A stretch of DNA of 48,730 nucleotides from Streptomyces sp. GC420 (GCF_009916105.1 NZ_JAAAXQ010000008.1:1-48730); one strand, 5' to 3'; positions 18,808-27,830 are shown, numbered from the stretch's first letter. Made by a program: numbers and translations. The notes: generated from the sequence alone by a model not told the origin.

Positions 18808-19788
18808 TCAGCCGTACCGGCTGAAGAGCGCCTGGAGGTATTCCTCCAGGCGCCGCGCGAGAAAGGCCGGCGTCAGGTCGTGCCTTCCGAGTTCCCGCCA
18901 GGGCACGGCCACCTTCTCCGCGTCCGGCGCGAAGGCCAGGGCGTCCAGCACACGCCAGTACAGGTGGTCTGCCGGGTCTTCGCCGAGCGTTCCTCCGGCC
19001 GCGACGTAGTGATCCGCCAGACGCATACCGGCGTGCACTCCGTGCAGCAGGGCAAGCGCGGTGGAGCAGTGGGCGACGTCCAGGTCGGCCGGCCCCCAGG
19101 ACGTCTCCACCCAGTCCACGACACCCGTGATCGCCAGGCCGGCTCCGGTTCCCGTGAAGAGGACGTTCCCCGGATGGAAGTCGCGGTGCAGGAAGCAGGG
19201 CCGGTGGGCCGGTGGCGGACGGCGGATCACATCCACCGCGCGCTGCCACAGCCCGGGTCGGCGCGTGCGCTCGGGCAGACACGCCGACTCCGGACTCGTC
19301 CAGGCCTCGTAGGTGCGCGGCCGCGTCCGCTCCGGAACGCGCAACCGGTGAATCGCCGCCATCTGCCGGGCGAGGAGTTCGCTCCTGCGCTCGATGTCCT
19401 CCTCGTCCAGCCTGATGCGTCCCGGCAGCCATGACATCAGCAGCGAAGGGTGGTCGCATTGCTCGGCCGCTGCGTCGAAGCGGTGAAGACGCGGGGCCGG
19501 CACGTTCGTGTCCGTGAGCAGACGGAGCATGTCCGCTTCCCGCGTGAGCAGCCCCGGCGCGTGCCTGAGGTAGAACGGTTTGACGAAGGACCGGAGCACC
19601 AGTGAGTACGGCACGTCCTTGCCCTCGATGTCGAGGCGGCGCATATGTGACGTCCAGCCACCCCGCAGCGCCGCGACAACCCGGATCCGGTCTCCGGGAG
19701 GGAGGCTCCGCTCCACCCACAGCCGGGTGCTGGACCAGTCCCGGTCAACGGCGGCGGCGCCGGCTGTCGTGCTCTGGCACTTTTCCAC
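18808..19788 (-). CDS. Aminoglycoside phosphotransferase (APH)-family kinase
   Basis: About 326 aa if it starts at the GTG at 19788, which has a TAGGCT -10-like box just upstream and could be leaderless; a GTG at 19857 gives 349 aa. The kinase-like fold is shown by LLMSWLPG, then HRDFHPGNVLF (catalytic loop with Asp and metal-binding Asn) and VVDWVETSWGP (DFG-like Asp). Family members phosphorylate aminoglycosides, choline, homoserine or unknown small molecules. The sequence does not single out a substrate, and no antibiotic cluster is adjacent. Resistance should not be assumed. Confidence 0.85.
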   Translation of the reverse strand: MEKCQSTTAGAAAVDRDWSSTRLWVERSLPPGDRIRVVAALRGGWTSHMRRLDIEGKDVPYSLVLRSFVKPFYLRHAPGLLTREADMLRLLTDTNVPAPRLHRFDAAAEQCDHPSLLMSWLPGRIRLDEEDIERRSELLARQMAAIHRLRVPERTRPRTYEAWTSPESACLPERTRRPGLWQRAVDVIRRPPPAHRPCFLHRDFHPGNVLFTGTGAGLAITGVVDWVETSWGPADLDVAHCSTALALLHGVHAGMRLADHYVAAGGTLGEDPADHLYWRVLDALAFAPDAEKVAVPWRELGRHDLTPAFLARRLEEYLQALFSRYG

Positions 19789-19987
19789 GCGAGCCAGCCT
19801 AATGGACCACCGCTGACGGACCATCGGGACCGGACGTGCGGGTGGCACCGGCACCACGGACCGCGCAGGGCGAGGCCCTCGGCCGCGTGGCCCGCCCAGG
19901 CCCTCAACTCGTTGCAGAAGGCGGGTGCGGTCGTGGTGCGAGACTCTGGGGCGCCAGCCGGCTGTGTCGTCGGCAACGCAGTCCTGC

Positions 19988-20611
19988 TCACAGTTCGCTC
20001 TCCAGGACCTGTGGATCCATGCGGACGGGAGAATCCGGGATCTCTGCGTTTGCGCGAACCGTCACCGGGAGGCCGAGGTCGGCGAACCATTGCCCAAGCA
20101 AGGCAACCGCCGCATCGTCCCAGCAGTCCGCCAGCAACGCCTCTGCAAGAGTACGGCCCCTTTCGGTGAAGAACGTGGCTTCGGTGTCGATGTAGACAAC
20201 AGGCGGCGGCCAGACTTCACCCGGATACAGCCAGTACCCGTAAACCAGATCATTTTTCGTCTCCGCTGCGGGCAGAAAGTAGCTCAGCAATGCAGCGAGG
20301 TGTGGAACCTCCGCGTTCGCTTCATCGTCGAGGACGGCACGTGCGAGACCATCTCCTCGAGCGCTTTCAGGGCCGAGGATTTTGATGCCAAGGCAGTGTA
20401 GAGGGTCAGAGAAGTCCTGCATGTACTCCAGGAACTTCTCGGCATTTTCGCCGTCGGCTTCTGTCGGTCGTGCCGCTTCCAGGGCGGCGCGCTCGTGGCC
20501 GCCCTTGAGCCGGGCGTTCTGAATGGCCGTCAGCTGGAGGAATTCCTGTGGGATCTCTCGATCTCCCAGCCATTTCGCGGCCCATGCCTGCAATTCTTCC
20601 ATTTCGGTCAC
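19988..20611 (-). CDS. Uncharacterised acidic protein
   Basis: 207 aa from a GTG (VTEMEELQAW) with AGGAG about 7 bp upstream. I do not recognise a family. It is acidic, has no signal peptide or membrane segment, and begins with a helical stretch (EELQAWAAKWLGDREIPQEFLQLTAIQNARL). It has aromatic-rich strands in the middle (YGYWLYPGEVWPPPVVYIDTEATFF) and ends in an acidic tail. It could be a toxin-immunity or SMI1/KNR4-like globular protein, but no motif supports that. GC content looks slightly lower than its neighbours. Confidence 0.6.
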   Translation of the reverse strand: MTEMEELQAWAAKWLGDREIPQEFLQLTAIQNARLKGGHERAALEAARPTEADGENAEKFLEYMQDFSDPLHCLGIKILGPESARGDGLARAVLDDEANAEVPHLAALLSYFLPAAETKNDLVYGYWLYPGEVWPPPVVYIDTEATFFTERGRTLAEALLADCWDDAAVALLGQWFADLGLPVTVRANAEIPDSPVRMDPQVLESEL

Positions 20612-21068
20612 GCTGCACACTCCTGTGCTATCGGAGGGACGAGGTATTTTGCGCTGGTGAGTGAGGCGGTCATCAGCCGAGTCGGCGTCCATCGCACCCG
20701 CACGGAGTTCGGCGGGAGCCGCAGGGTATTCGACGCGGCCGTCAACATCTCTCCACCGATGCCGAAGTCCCCTGTCGCGAGTCCATCCGAGCCCCCTTGG
20801 ATTGCCAGACCGGCACCCTCGCGCCGGTGACGGTGATCATCGCACCCGCCAGTGACAAGGACCGTGGGTACCGGTCGAGTGCTGCTGTGCTCCGAGGGTG
20901 ACCGCGCCGTGGGCGCATGACTGCCGGCGTCCACGGCCCGCAGCGGAGGACGTGGTCCCCGGTGCGGAGGTCGCACCCGTTCCCGGGGGCACGAGATCCG
21001 GCGCCGGCCGGGGCAGGCTCCTATGGTAGGGAGCACACGACTGCGGCGGACGCTGAGGCAGGCGGAGC
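20612..21068. other. Gene-free stretch before the PAS-PP2C gene
   Basis: Open frames exist on both strands in 20612-20830, but neither shows a recognisable domain, start site or consistent codon bias. The part next to 21069 carries a weak ribosome-binding site (GGCGGAG) for the following gene. It may contain a decayed gene. Confidence 0.3.
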
Positions 21069-22298
21069 ATGACGGATGCGGTGATCGACTACGCGGAGGT
21101 GTTCCAGGCGCTGCCCGGCATGGTGGCGCTGCTGACCCCCGAGCTCGTGTACGCGGACGCGAACGAGGAGTTCCTGCGCGTGTCGGGCCGCACCCGGGAG
21201 CAGGTGGTCGGCAGGTACCTGTTCGACGTGTTCCCCGACAACCCGAACGATTCTTCCGCCAGCGGTATGCGGAACCTGGAGGCCTCGCTCAAGCGAGTGC
21301 TGCAGAACGGCGAGCGCGATGCCATGGCGCTGCAGAGGTACGACGTGGAGTCCATGGAACGGCCCGGCCAGTGGGAGGAGCGGTACTGGAGCCCGGTCAA
21401 TGCCCCGGTGTTCGGCCCCGACGGGCAGGTGGCCCTGCTGGTGCACCGGGTGGAGGAGGTCACCGAGCTGATCCGCGCCCGTGGCCGCCCCCTGGGCGAC
21501 CGGTCCCGGGTGCTGGAGGCCGAGCTCTACACCCGTGCCCGCGAACTGCAAGAGGTCAATGAGCGGCTGCGCGAGGCGCACGCCCGCGAACGCGAGGTGG
21601 CTCTGGCCCTGCAGAAGGCGATGCTCCCGGCCCTCCGGCACACCGGGCACCACCCGGCCGCGGTGCGCTACCAGCCCGCCGTCGGTGCCCTCAACGTGTG
21701 CGGCGACTGGTACGACATGGTCGACCTGCCCGGCGGTGACCGCATCGGCGTCGCCGTCGGTGACGTCGTCGGCCACGGCCTGGCTGCCGCCGGCGTCATG
21801 GGACAGCTGCGCAGCGCACTCAGTGCCGCCTCCCGGGTTGCCGAGGGCCCGGCCCAGGCCCTGGATGTACTCGGTATGTACGCCCGCTCCGTCGACGGCG
21901 CCGAGAACGCCACCGCCGTAGAGACGTGCATCGACTGGGACAACCACACCATCGCCTACAGCAGCGCAGGCCATCCGCCGCCCGCACTGCTGCATCCCGA
22001 CGGTGCGGTGGAGTTCCTGGACCGGGCCACCGACCCGCCGCTCGGGGCCCGCCCGGAGCACGTTTCCATGCCCCAGGCCGAAGTCTCCTTCACGGAGGGT
22101 GCCACCCTGGTCCTGTACACCGACGGGCTGGTCGAACGCCGCCGCGAGGACATCGACGTCGGCCTCGCCCGCCTCGCGCGCGCCCTCGGCCACTGCGGCG
22201 AGGCCGATCCCGAAGCCCTCGCCGACGCCCTCCTGCTGGAGATGCTTCCGGTCGGCGGTGCCACCGACGACACCGCCCTGATCGTCGTCCGTCTCTGA
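21069..22298 (+). CDS. PAS-PP2C (SpoIIE/RsbU-type) serine phosphatase
   Basis: 409 aa from an ATG preceded by a GGAG-type site. A PAS domain (about 8-130) starts VFQALPGMVALLTPELVYADANEEFLRVSGR, then a coiled-coil linker about 150-185 (LYTRARELQEVNERLREAHARER). The PP2C domain follows, with CGDWYDMVDLPGG near residue 210, GDVVGHGLAAAGVMGQLRSAL, SSAGHPPPAL, LYTDGLVERR and a final TDDTALIVV. The metal-binding Asp residues are kept. It should act on a STAS anti-anti-sigma factor in a partner-switching pathway. The neighbouring PAS/HATPase gene is broken, so its expected kinase partner may now be elsewhere. Confidence 0.92.
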   Translation: MTDAVIDYAEVFQALPGMVALLTPELVYADANEEFLRVSGRTREQVVGRYLFDVFPDNPNDSSASGMRNLEASLKRVLQNGERDAMALQRYDVESMERPGQWEERYWSPVNAPVFGPDGQVALLVHRVEEVTELIRARGRPLGDRSRVLEAELYTRARELQEVNERLREAHAREREVALALQKAMLPALRHTGHHPAAVRYQPAVGALNVCGDWYDMVDLPGGDRIGVAVGDVVGHGLAAAGVMGQLRSALSAASRVAEGPAQALDVLGMYARSVDGAENATAVETCIDWDNHTIAYSSAGHPPPALLHPDGAVEFLDRATDPPLGARPEHVSMPQAEVSFTEGATLVLYTDGLVERRREDIDVGLARLARALGHCGEADPEALADALLLEMLPVGGATDDTALIVVRL

Positions 22299-22609
22299 GG
22301 CCGTGCCGTGGAACCGGGCGCTGCCGGCGCGCGGGAGGAGCCTCCGAGGAGACGGGCGAATGCCTCTGTTCATGCCTTGAGTCCTATATCGGACGGGTGG
22401 TCGGTCGCTCCGAGCCGCTCGACACCGCACAGGGGCCGACCGCACTGTCCGTCCGCCGCAGGACTGCGGGAAGGGAGCGCAGCGGCACCCCTCCGGACCC
22501 CGGCTCGCACGGTGGCGGTGGAGTGCCCTCGCCCGGGGCGCAGAGTCTCATCGGCGCGGTAACCGACGACCCCGCCGACCGGGCGTCCGCAAGGGCACAC
22601 GGAGGAGCG
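22299..22609. other. Intergenic region between phosphatase and broken PAS gene
   Basis: No gene is recognised. A TATATC element near 22384 could be a -10, without a clear -35. GGAGGAG at 22601-22607 is the ribosome-binding site for the ATG at 22610. Confidence 0.3.
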
Positions 22610-23627
22610 ATGGCCTTTCTGCACGCGGTGGCCGACTGGGCCGAGGAGCGATTGCGGGGCACGCCCGCCCCCGTCCGCCCCGGGACCGCTCCCGGACCGC
22701 CGACGGCCGACGCGTCGGCCCGGCTCTCCGCCCACGCGGGACAGACCCGCACGCTGCGGCACATGAGCGACGTCCTCGTCCTCGTCGACGGCGACTGGCG
22801 TGTCACGTTCGCCGACCTCCGGGCCGAGCGGCTGCTCGGCAGCCCGGGCGAGCGGCTGCCGGGCCGGTGCCTGTGGGAGGTGCCGGCCGTCCAGCGGCTC
22901 CCGGACCTGCAAGAACGGTGCCGCGCAGCGGCCGCGCGGGGCCGCGCCAGTGGTTTCGACGTCACCGTCCCGGACTCCGGCGTCAGCCACTACGTGCGCC
23001 TGGTCCCCGTGCCCGACGGATTCGTCCTGTACGCATTCGAGGCCACCGAAGCGCGCCGCCTCCACGACGAGGAGGTGGCCGCCATCCGGACCTCGGCCGA
23101 GCGCGGCGGACCACCTCGTCGACGAGCTGCTGCCCGGGGGTGAGCCCGCCAGGGACGACGCCGCGCTGCTGGTGGCCAGGGTGCACGCCCTGCCCGCGGA
23201 GAACATGGCGGCCTGGCAGCTGCCCGACGGCCCCCGGGCGGCCGGCGAGGCACGCAGGCACGTACGCGAGCAGCTGGCACGGTGGAACCTCGACGATCTC
23301 TCCATGAGCACCGAACTGCTGGCCAGCGAACTGGTCGGCAACGTCGTGCGCCATGCGAAGGGGCCGACGGGACTGCGCCTGCTGCGTACCCACACCCTCG
23401 TGTGCGAGGTCTCCGACGCGAGCCTGACGATGCCCCGTGTCCGGCGGGCCACGGAAACCGGCGAGGGGGGCCGCGGGCTCCAACTGGTCGGCGCGCTCTC
23501 CGAGCGCTGGGGCAGTCGTTACACGAGGTCGGGGAAGGCCATCTGGACCGAGCAGACCCTGCCGTCCTCCGACGGCTCCGCGCCCCCGCGGCCACCGGCC
23601 GCTCCCGACACCGGCCGGCCCGCCTGA
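22610..23627 (+). pseudogene. PAS-...-HATPase signalling protein with internal deletion and frameshift
   Basis: The 5' frame (ATG at 22610 after GGAGGAG, stop at 23143, 177 aa) encodes a PAS domain up to FEATEARRLHDEEVAAIRTSAERG. The 3' part lies in another frame and begins with the tail of a SpoIIE phosphatase (ADHLVDELLPGGEPARDDAALLVARV). It is followed by an RsbW-like HATPase: LASELVGNVVRHAKG, CEVSDASLTMPRV, GGRGLQLVGALSERWG. In intact relatives a GAF domain and the PP2C core lie between these parts. Here the two ends meet near 23090-23110, so over a kilobase appears to be lost and the frame broken. An ATG at 23205 could still give a free HATPase of about 140 aa. Confidence 0.8.
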
Positions 23628-23723
23628 GCGACCGGACCCCCGGGCGACGCCGGGCGATCCCGTACGGCGGACGCGCCGGTGCCCCGGACACCTGCCGTCA
23701 GGCCCGGCTGTATGTTGTCCGCC

Positions 23724-24494
23724 ATGACGCGCTTCCAGGGCCGGGTGGCCATTGTCACGGGTGCCGGTGCCCCGGACGGCATCGGCGCCGCCGTGGCCGC
23801 GGCACTCGTCGCCGAGGGCGCCCGGGTCGTGCTCGGCGCGACCTCCGAGCGGGTGCATCAGCGGGCGGCCGAACTGGGTGATGCCGCCGTCGGCGTGGTC
23901 GCCGACCTGACAGTCGACGGGGCCGCGGACACCCTGGCACACGCGGCACTGGAACGCTGGGGCCGGATCGACGTACTGGTCAACAATGCCGGCATGACGT
24001 CCGTGGCCTCGGGCTGGGACGCCGACGACGACGTGGCCAACCTGTCCCTCGCCGACTGGGACGCGGCCCTGGCCCGCAACCTGACCACCGCCTTCCTGAT
24101 GTGCCGGGCCGTCGTGCCGACGATGAGAGAGGCCGGATACGGCCGCATCGTCTCGGTCGGTTCCACCACCGGCACGGTCAACGCCATGCCGGGGCAGGCC
24201 ACCTACACCGCCGCGAAGGCGGGACTGCTGGGACTGTCCCGGGCACTCGCTCTCGAGACCGTCGGGGACGGTGTCACGGTGAACGTCGTGGCTCCTGGTT
24301 ATGTGGCGACCGGCTCCCAGCTGGAGTTCGAGGCGGCCGCCGCCGCGGCGGGCCCGATCGGCCGCAGCGGCACCCCGGACGAGATCGCTTCCTGCGTGCT
24401 GTTCCTGGCGCACGAGTCGGCCTCGTTCGTCACCGGTGCCGTGCTCGTGGCCGACGGCGGACACGGTCTCCCGGAGACCTGGCCGCGTCCGTGA
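23724..24494 (+). CDS. Short-chain dehydrogenase/reductase (SDR)
   Basis: 256 aa from the ATG at 23724 (MTRFQGRVAIVTGAG); an ATG 12 bp upstream is also open. It is a classical SDR: TGAGAPDGIG nucleotide loop, NNAGM, catalytic Ser in VGSTTGT, YTAAK (catalytic Tyr-x-x-x-Lys), PGYVATG, and the C-terminal FVTGAVLVADGG typical of FabG-like members. It uses NAD(P)(H) to reduce a carbonyl or oxidise an alcohol, substrate unknown. It is monocistronic, convergent with the monooxygenase remnant 30 bp away. Confidence 0.92.
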   Translation: MTRFQGRVAIVTGAGAPDGIGAAVAAALVAEGARVVLGATSERVHQRAAELGDAAVGVVADLTVDGAADTLAHAALERWGRIDVLVNNAGMTSVASGWDADDDVANLSLADWDAALARNLTTAFLMCRAVVPTMREAGYGRIVSVGSTTGTVNAMPGQATYTAAKAGLLGLSRALALETVGDGVTVNVVAPGYVATGSQLEFEAAAAAAGPIGRSGTPDEIASCVLFLAHESASFVTGAVLVADGGHGLPETWPRP

Positions 24495-24524
24495 CCCCGG
24501 CCTGCGGCTGACCGCCGGAACCGG

Positions 24525-25004
24525 TCAGTCGTCGGGGATGCCCGGCCCGCTGAGCGCGGGAACGGTGTCCTCGGCGCGCATGAGGGAGCGGGCGCCGTTG
24601 CGGAACTGCTCGAGCCTGTCGATGACCGTCCGGCCCACGGGGGTGTGTCCCCAGATGCTGATGCCCCGGTGGGTGGTGGGCTGCCAGGTCGTCTCGTCGA
24701 CGACGGGGTTCCAGCCGACTTCGCTGGCGAGGGTGGCGGCACGGTGACGGTTCATCCAGGCCAGCAGGACGCCGTCGGTGTCGACCACGGCCCCGACGGA
24801 GGGCCGTGAGCCGGCCGGTACGACGGTCAGCGAGGGAACGCCCAGGTGGTCCCACGAGGGCTGGGACGTCGCGGTGCGCGCGTGCTCCGCGTCCCGTTCC
24901 ACGACGAGCACGCGCAGGCCCGGCCCGCCCAGTCGATTCGCCGCGGTGACCCCGGTGGGCCCGTAACCGATCACCGCCACGTCGAAGGCACTGTTCTCAC
25001 TCAC
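24525..25004 (-). pseudogene. FAD-dependent aromatic monooxygenase remnant
   Basis: This 159-aa frame begins FDVAVIGYGPTGVTAANRLGG...LRVLVVERD, the FAD-binding N-terminus of PheA/MhpA-type hydroxylases, which are normally above 500 aa. After about residue 46 it jumps to PSWDHLGVPSLTVVPAGSRPSVGAVVDTDGVLLAWMNRHRA, resembling the C-terminal thioredoxin-like end of the same family. The GD and DG motifs in between are missing. An in-frame internal deletion is the simplest reading. The final 60 residues are unfamiliar. It probably has no oxygenase activity. Confidence 0.6.
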
Positions 25005-25152
25005 CAGGCCGTCTTAGGACTGGGTGAGGTGCTTGCCGCAGAGGAATGACGGGATGTCGGTTCTCGTTGTCAGGCAGGGGTGAGTGCGACCGAAACGCGT
25101 AGTGGGGCAAGCCGGGGCTGGTCGAGGACGGGCCCAGGAAACGGCCAAGGCG

Positions 25153-25746
25153 CTACTGCGCGGGCGGCTTGCTTGGCGGCTTCCAGCCGTGGGCGAGGAT
25201 GTCGAAGATTGCCTCGACGGCGGCCCGGCGGTCCTGCCGACCGCGAGCGAGCACCGGGATCTCGAGTACGAATCGGGCAAGAGCCACACATGCGGGGTTG
25301 TCGTGGTCCACGCCGAACTCGTCGGCGACGACTGCGCTGAGGCTGTCGGTGTACCGGGTCCACATGCGTTCGGCGTAGGCACGCAGCACCGGCGTGGAGT
25401 TCACCAGGTTGGTGAACTCGGCGGCCTGAGGATGTGCCTCGATCGATGGCCAGGTGTCCAGGACGTGCTGTCGAAGGGCATCGAGGATGCTCTGATCGGA
25501 GGGTCGCTGCCGCACCGCGGCGATCAATTGTGACTCTCGGTCTTCGTCCTGGTCGAACACCAGCGCTTCCTTGCCGCTGAAGTGCTTGAACACCGTAGCG
25601 GTCGACACGTCGGCGGCGTCGGCGATGTCACGGATGCTCACCTGAGCGTAGCCGCGCTCCAGGAAGAGTCGCAGTGCGGCGTCGGCGATCGCCTGCCGGG
25701 TGGCCGCCTTCTTGCGGTCGCGGCGGCTGGCAGAGGGCACGGTCAT
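25153..25746 (-). CDS. TetR-family transcriptional repressor
   Basis: 197 aa from the ATG at 25746. The N-terminal helix-turn-helix reads KKAATRQAIADAALRLFLERGYAQVSIRDIADAADVSTATVFKHFSGKEAL, a clear TetR/AcrR DNA-binding domain; the C-terminal 140 residues form the ligand-binding helical domain. It is divergent from the TetX-like monooxygenase gene with a 236-bp AT-richer intergenic region, the classic arrangement for a repressor controlling a detoxification enzyme. Ligand identity is not predictable. Confidence 0.93.
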   Translation of the reverse strand: MTVPSASRRDRKKAATRQAIADAALRLFLERGYAQVSIRDIADAADVSTATVFKHFSGKEALVFDQDEDRESQLIAAVRQRPSDQSILDALRQHVLDTWPSIEAHPQAAEFTNLVNSTPVLRAYAERMWTRYTDSLSAVVADEFGVDHDNPACVALARFVLEIPVLARGRQDRRAAVEAIFDILAHGWKPPSKPPAQ

Positions 25747-25781
25747 GGCTACAGCGTACTCGATGGTCGAATCAGTCGCTA

Positions 25782-25806
25782 AGTAGAGTCGTTGCACTTT
25801 TCTACT
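25782..25806. promoter_or_regulatory. Candidate TetR operator in the tetR/tetX-like intergenic region
   Basis: AGTAGA at 25782-25787 and its complement TCTACT at 25801-25806 form an inverted repeat with a 13-bp gap, 36 bp upstream of tetR. A TATAAG box follows near 25818 toward the monooxygenase. This is the lowest-GC stretch nearby. Confidence 0.35.
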
Positions 25807-25982
25807 CGCTCTGATTTTATAAGTACTGCGAGCACTCGTGAGCGGCACATCCTCGTCAGCCTGGCCATCGTCCGCCCCGCGCCGACCTGTTCACCTGAGA
25901 GGCCCTCTGCGTGGCACATCCGGTGCCGAGGTCGACAACGCCCGGCCTGCTCGCCCCTCTTCGCCGACTGAATGGGACAACC

Positions 25983-27128
25983 ATGAACTCCCCAGAACCC
26001 GCCCGGGCACGCATCAGCATCATCGGCGCCGGCCCCGGCGGACTGACCTGCGCCCGCATCCTTCAGCAGCGCGGCATAGCGGTCACCGTCTACGACCGCG
26101 ACCGGGGCCCCGCCGCGCGCAACCAGGGCGGCACCCTCGACCTGCACGCCGACAACGGCCAGATCGCCCTGCGTGAAGCCGGTCTGCTCGACGAGTTCTT
26201 CAAGCTCGCCCGCCCCGAAGGGCAGGAAATGCGCCAGATGGACCCGACCGGCACGATCACGTCCCATGAAGTCCCGGCGGCCCACGAACTCTTCAAGCCG
26301 GAAATCGACCGTGGCCAGCTGCGTAACCTGTTGCTCGACTCCCTGCAACCGGGAACCGTGCACTGGGGCCGCGCCCTCGACACGATCAGTGGACCCGACG
26401 ACGGGCCGCGGCGATTGCACTTCACCGACGGCACGACCGTCCAGACCGATCTGGTCATCGGCGCCGACGGCGCCTCCTCCCGGGTACGCCCGGCCGTGTC
26501 CCCAGCCGTCCCCGAGTACACCGGGGTGAGCTTCCTGGAAGCATGGTTCTCAGACGTCGAGAACCGGCACCCGAGCATGGCCGAGCTGGTCGGCCAGGGC
26601 AGCGCCCATGCAGCCGACGGCGAGCGCGGCCTGTTTGCCCAGCGCAGCAGCGGAAACCACATCCGCGTCTACATCATCCAACGAGTCCCGGCCGACTGGA
26701 TCAGCACGAGCGGCCTGACAGTCGAGGACACCGACGGCATCCGCGCCCTGCTCCTGGGCGAGTACGCCCACTGGTCGCCCCGCATGCGCCGGATGATCAC
26801 CGAAAACGACGGCCCCTACGTCGACCGCCCGATCTTCGCCCTCCCGGTCCCGCATACCTGGGAACACAACCCGACGGTGACCCTGCTCGGAGATGCCGCC
26901 CACCTCATGCCCCCGCTCGGCGTCGGCGTCAACCTCGCCATGCTCGACGCCAGCGAAATCGCCCTCGCTCTCGCGAACGCCGCCACCGTCGCCGACGCGA
27001 TCCGCACCTACGAGAAGACCATGCTCCCCCGCTCCACCGAGACGGCCAAGTCCCTCGAAGGCGGCGCCGAACACCTGCTGTCCGCCGACGTACCCGACTT
27101 CGGCAGCAACACCGACGCCCAGCACTGA
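25983..27128 (+). CDS. TetX-like FAD-dependent monooxygenase
   Basis: 381 aa, close to the 388-aa TetX. It has the FAD loop IIGAGPGGLTCARILQQRGIAVTVYDRD at 13-39, then GGTLDLHADNGQIALREAGL, a signature closely shared with the tetracycline hydroxylase TetX. The second FAD site is GDAAHLMPPLGVGVN near residues 302-316, and a DG motif reads VIGADGASSRVR. Such class A flavoenzymes hydroxylate substrates with NADPH and O2; TetX inactivates tetracyclines, but relatives act on other aromatics or polyketides. The divergent TetR gene suggests induction by the substrate. Function as resistance is inference. The IS5 remnant starts directly after its stop codon. Confidence 0.85.
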   Translation: MNSPEPARARISIIGAGPGGLTCARILQQRGIAVTVYDRDRGPAARNQGGTLDLHADNGQIALREAGLLDEFFKLARPEGQEMRQMDPTGTITSHEVPAAHELFKPEIDRGQLRNLLLDSLQPGTVHWGRALDTISGPDDGPRRLHFTDGTTVQTDLVIGADGASSRVRPAVSPAVPEYTGVSFLEAWFSDVENRHPSMAELVGQGSAHAADGERGLFAQRSSGNHIRVYIIQRVPADWISTSGLTVEDTDGIRALLLGEYAHWSPRMRRMITENDGPYVDRPIFALPVPHTWEHNPTVTLLGDAAHLMPPLGVGVNLAMLDASEIALALANAATVADAIRTYEKTMLPRSTETAKSLEGGAEHLLSADVPDFGSNTDAQH

Positions 27129-27830
27129 GGAGTGACTGAGGTCTTCAGCCGTCGCCAGCAGATGATGGCGCAGCCGAGGGTGACGAAGGCTTGGTGGATG
27201 TCGTCGCGGATCTCCCAGCGGATGCGCAGGCGCCGGAACCAGTGCAGCAGCGCGACGGCGCCTTCTACGACCCAGCGGTGGACTCCGAGGCCGGAGCCGT
27301 GTTCGGCGCCGCGTCGGGCGATGACCGGGGCGATCTCGAGCCGGCGGACCTTGTCGCGGTAGACGTCGTGGTCATAGCCGCGGTCGGCGTATACCCGGCG
27401 GGGCGGCGCAGGGGTCGGCCGCTCCTGCCGCGGATCGGCGGAACGACCTGCATCAGCGGGATCAGCTGGGTGATGTCGTTGCGGTTTCCACGGGTCAGGG
27501 TCACCCCCCCAGAGGGATGTCGTGCGCCTCGACAATCACGTGGTGTTTGCTGCCGGCCCTGCCCCGGTCCACCGGGGAGCGCCCGGTGGCTGGCCCGCCC
27601 TTCATCGCGCGCACGTGCGAAGAGCCGATGGCGGCCCTGGAGAGGTCCAGCATCCCGGCCGCCCGCAGCTCGCCGAGCAGCAGCTCGTGCCAAGCCGAGT
27701 TCCTGCGGCAGGTGCCGCCACGGGACGCCGGTGTACAGCACGAACAGGATCCCGCACAGTACCTGAAGGGCACCACCCCGCACCGCGGCGTCGAACCGGC
27801 AGGAGACAGCGGCCCGGGGCCACCCGGTGC
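27129..27830 (-). mobile_element. Degenerate IS5-family transposase (multiple frameshifts, deletion)
   Basis: Pieces of one transposase lie in successive frames: LQVLCGILFVLYTGVPWRHLPQELG, then SAWHELLLGELRAAGMLDLSRAAI with SSHVRAMKGGPATGRSPVDRGRAGSKHHVIVEA (DDE-domain start), then VTLTRGNRNDITQLIPLM, then VYADRGYDHDVYR and RRLRIRWEIRDDIHQAFVTLGC. About 25 residues are missing between the first two pieces. The stop codon is lost at the tetX-like end and no terminal inverted repeats are seen. It cannot be mobile alone. The N-terminal side fades out between about 27785 and 27830. Confidence 0.8.

Noticed and set aside
18808..19788. Aminoglycoside resistance gene
   Set aside because: The fold is APH-like, but the family is broad and nothing in the sequence or neighbourhood points to an aminoglycoside.
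20612..20830. Small genes on either strand
   Set aside because: Both strands are open but neither frame has a recognisable domain, a good start or consistent codon bias.
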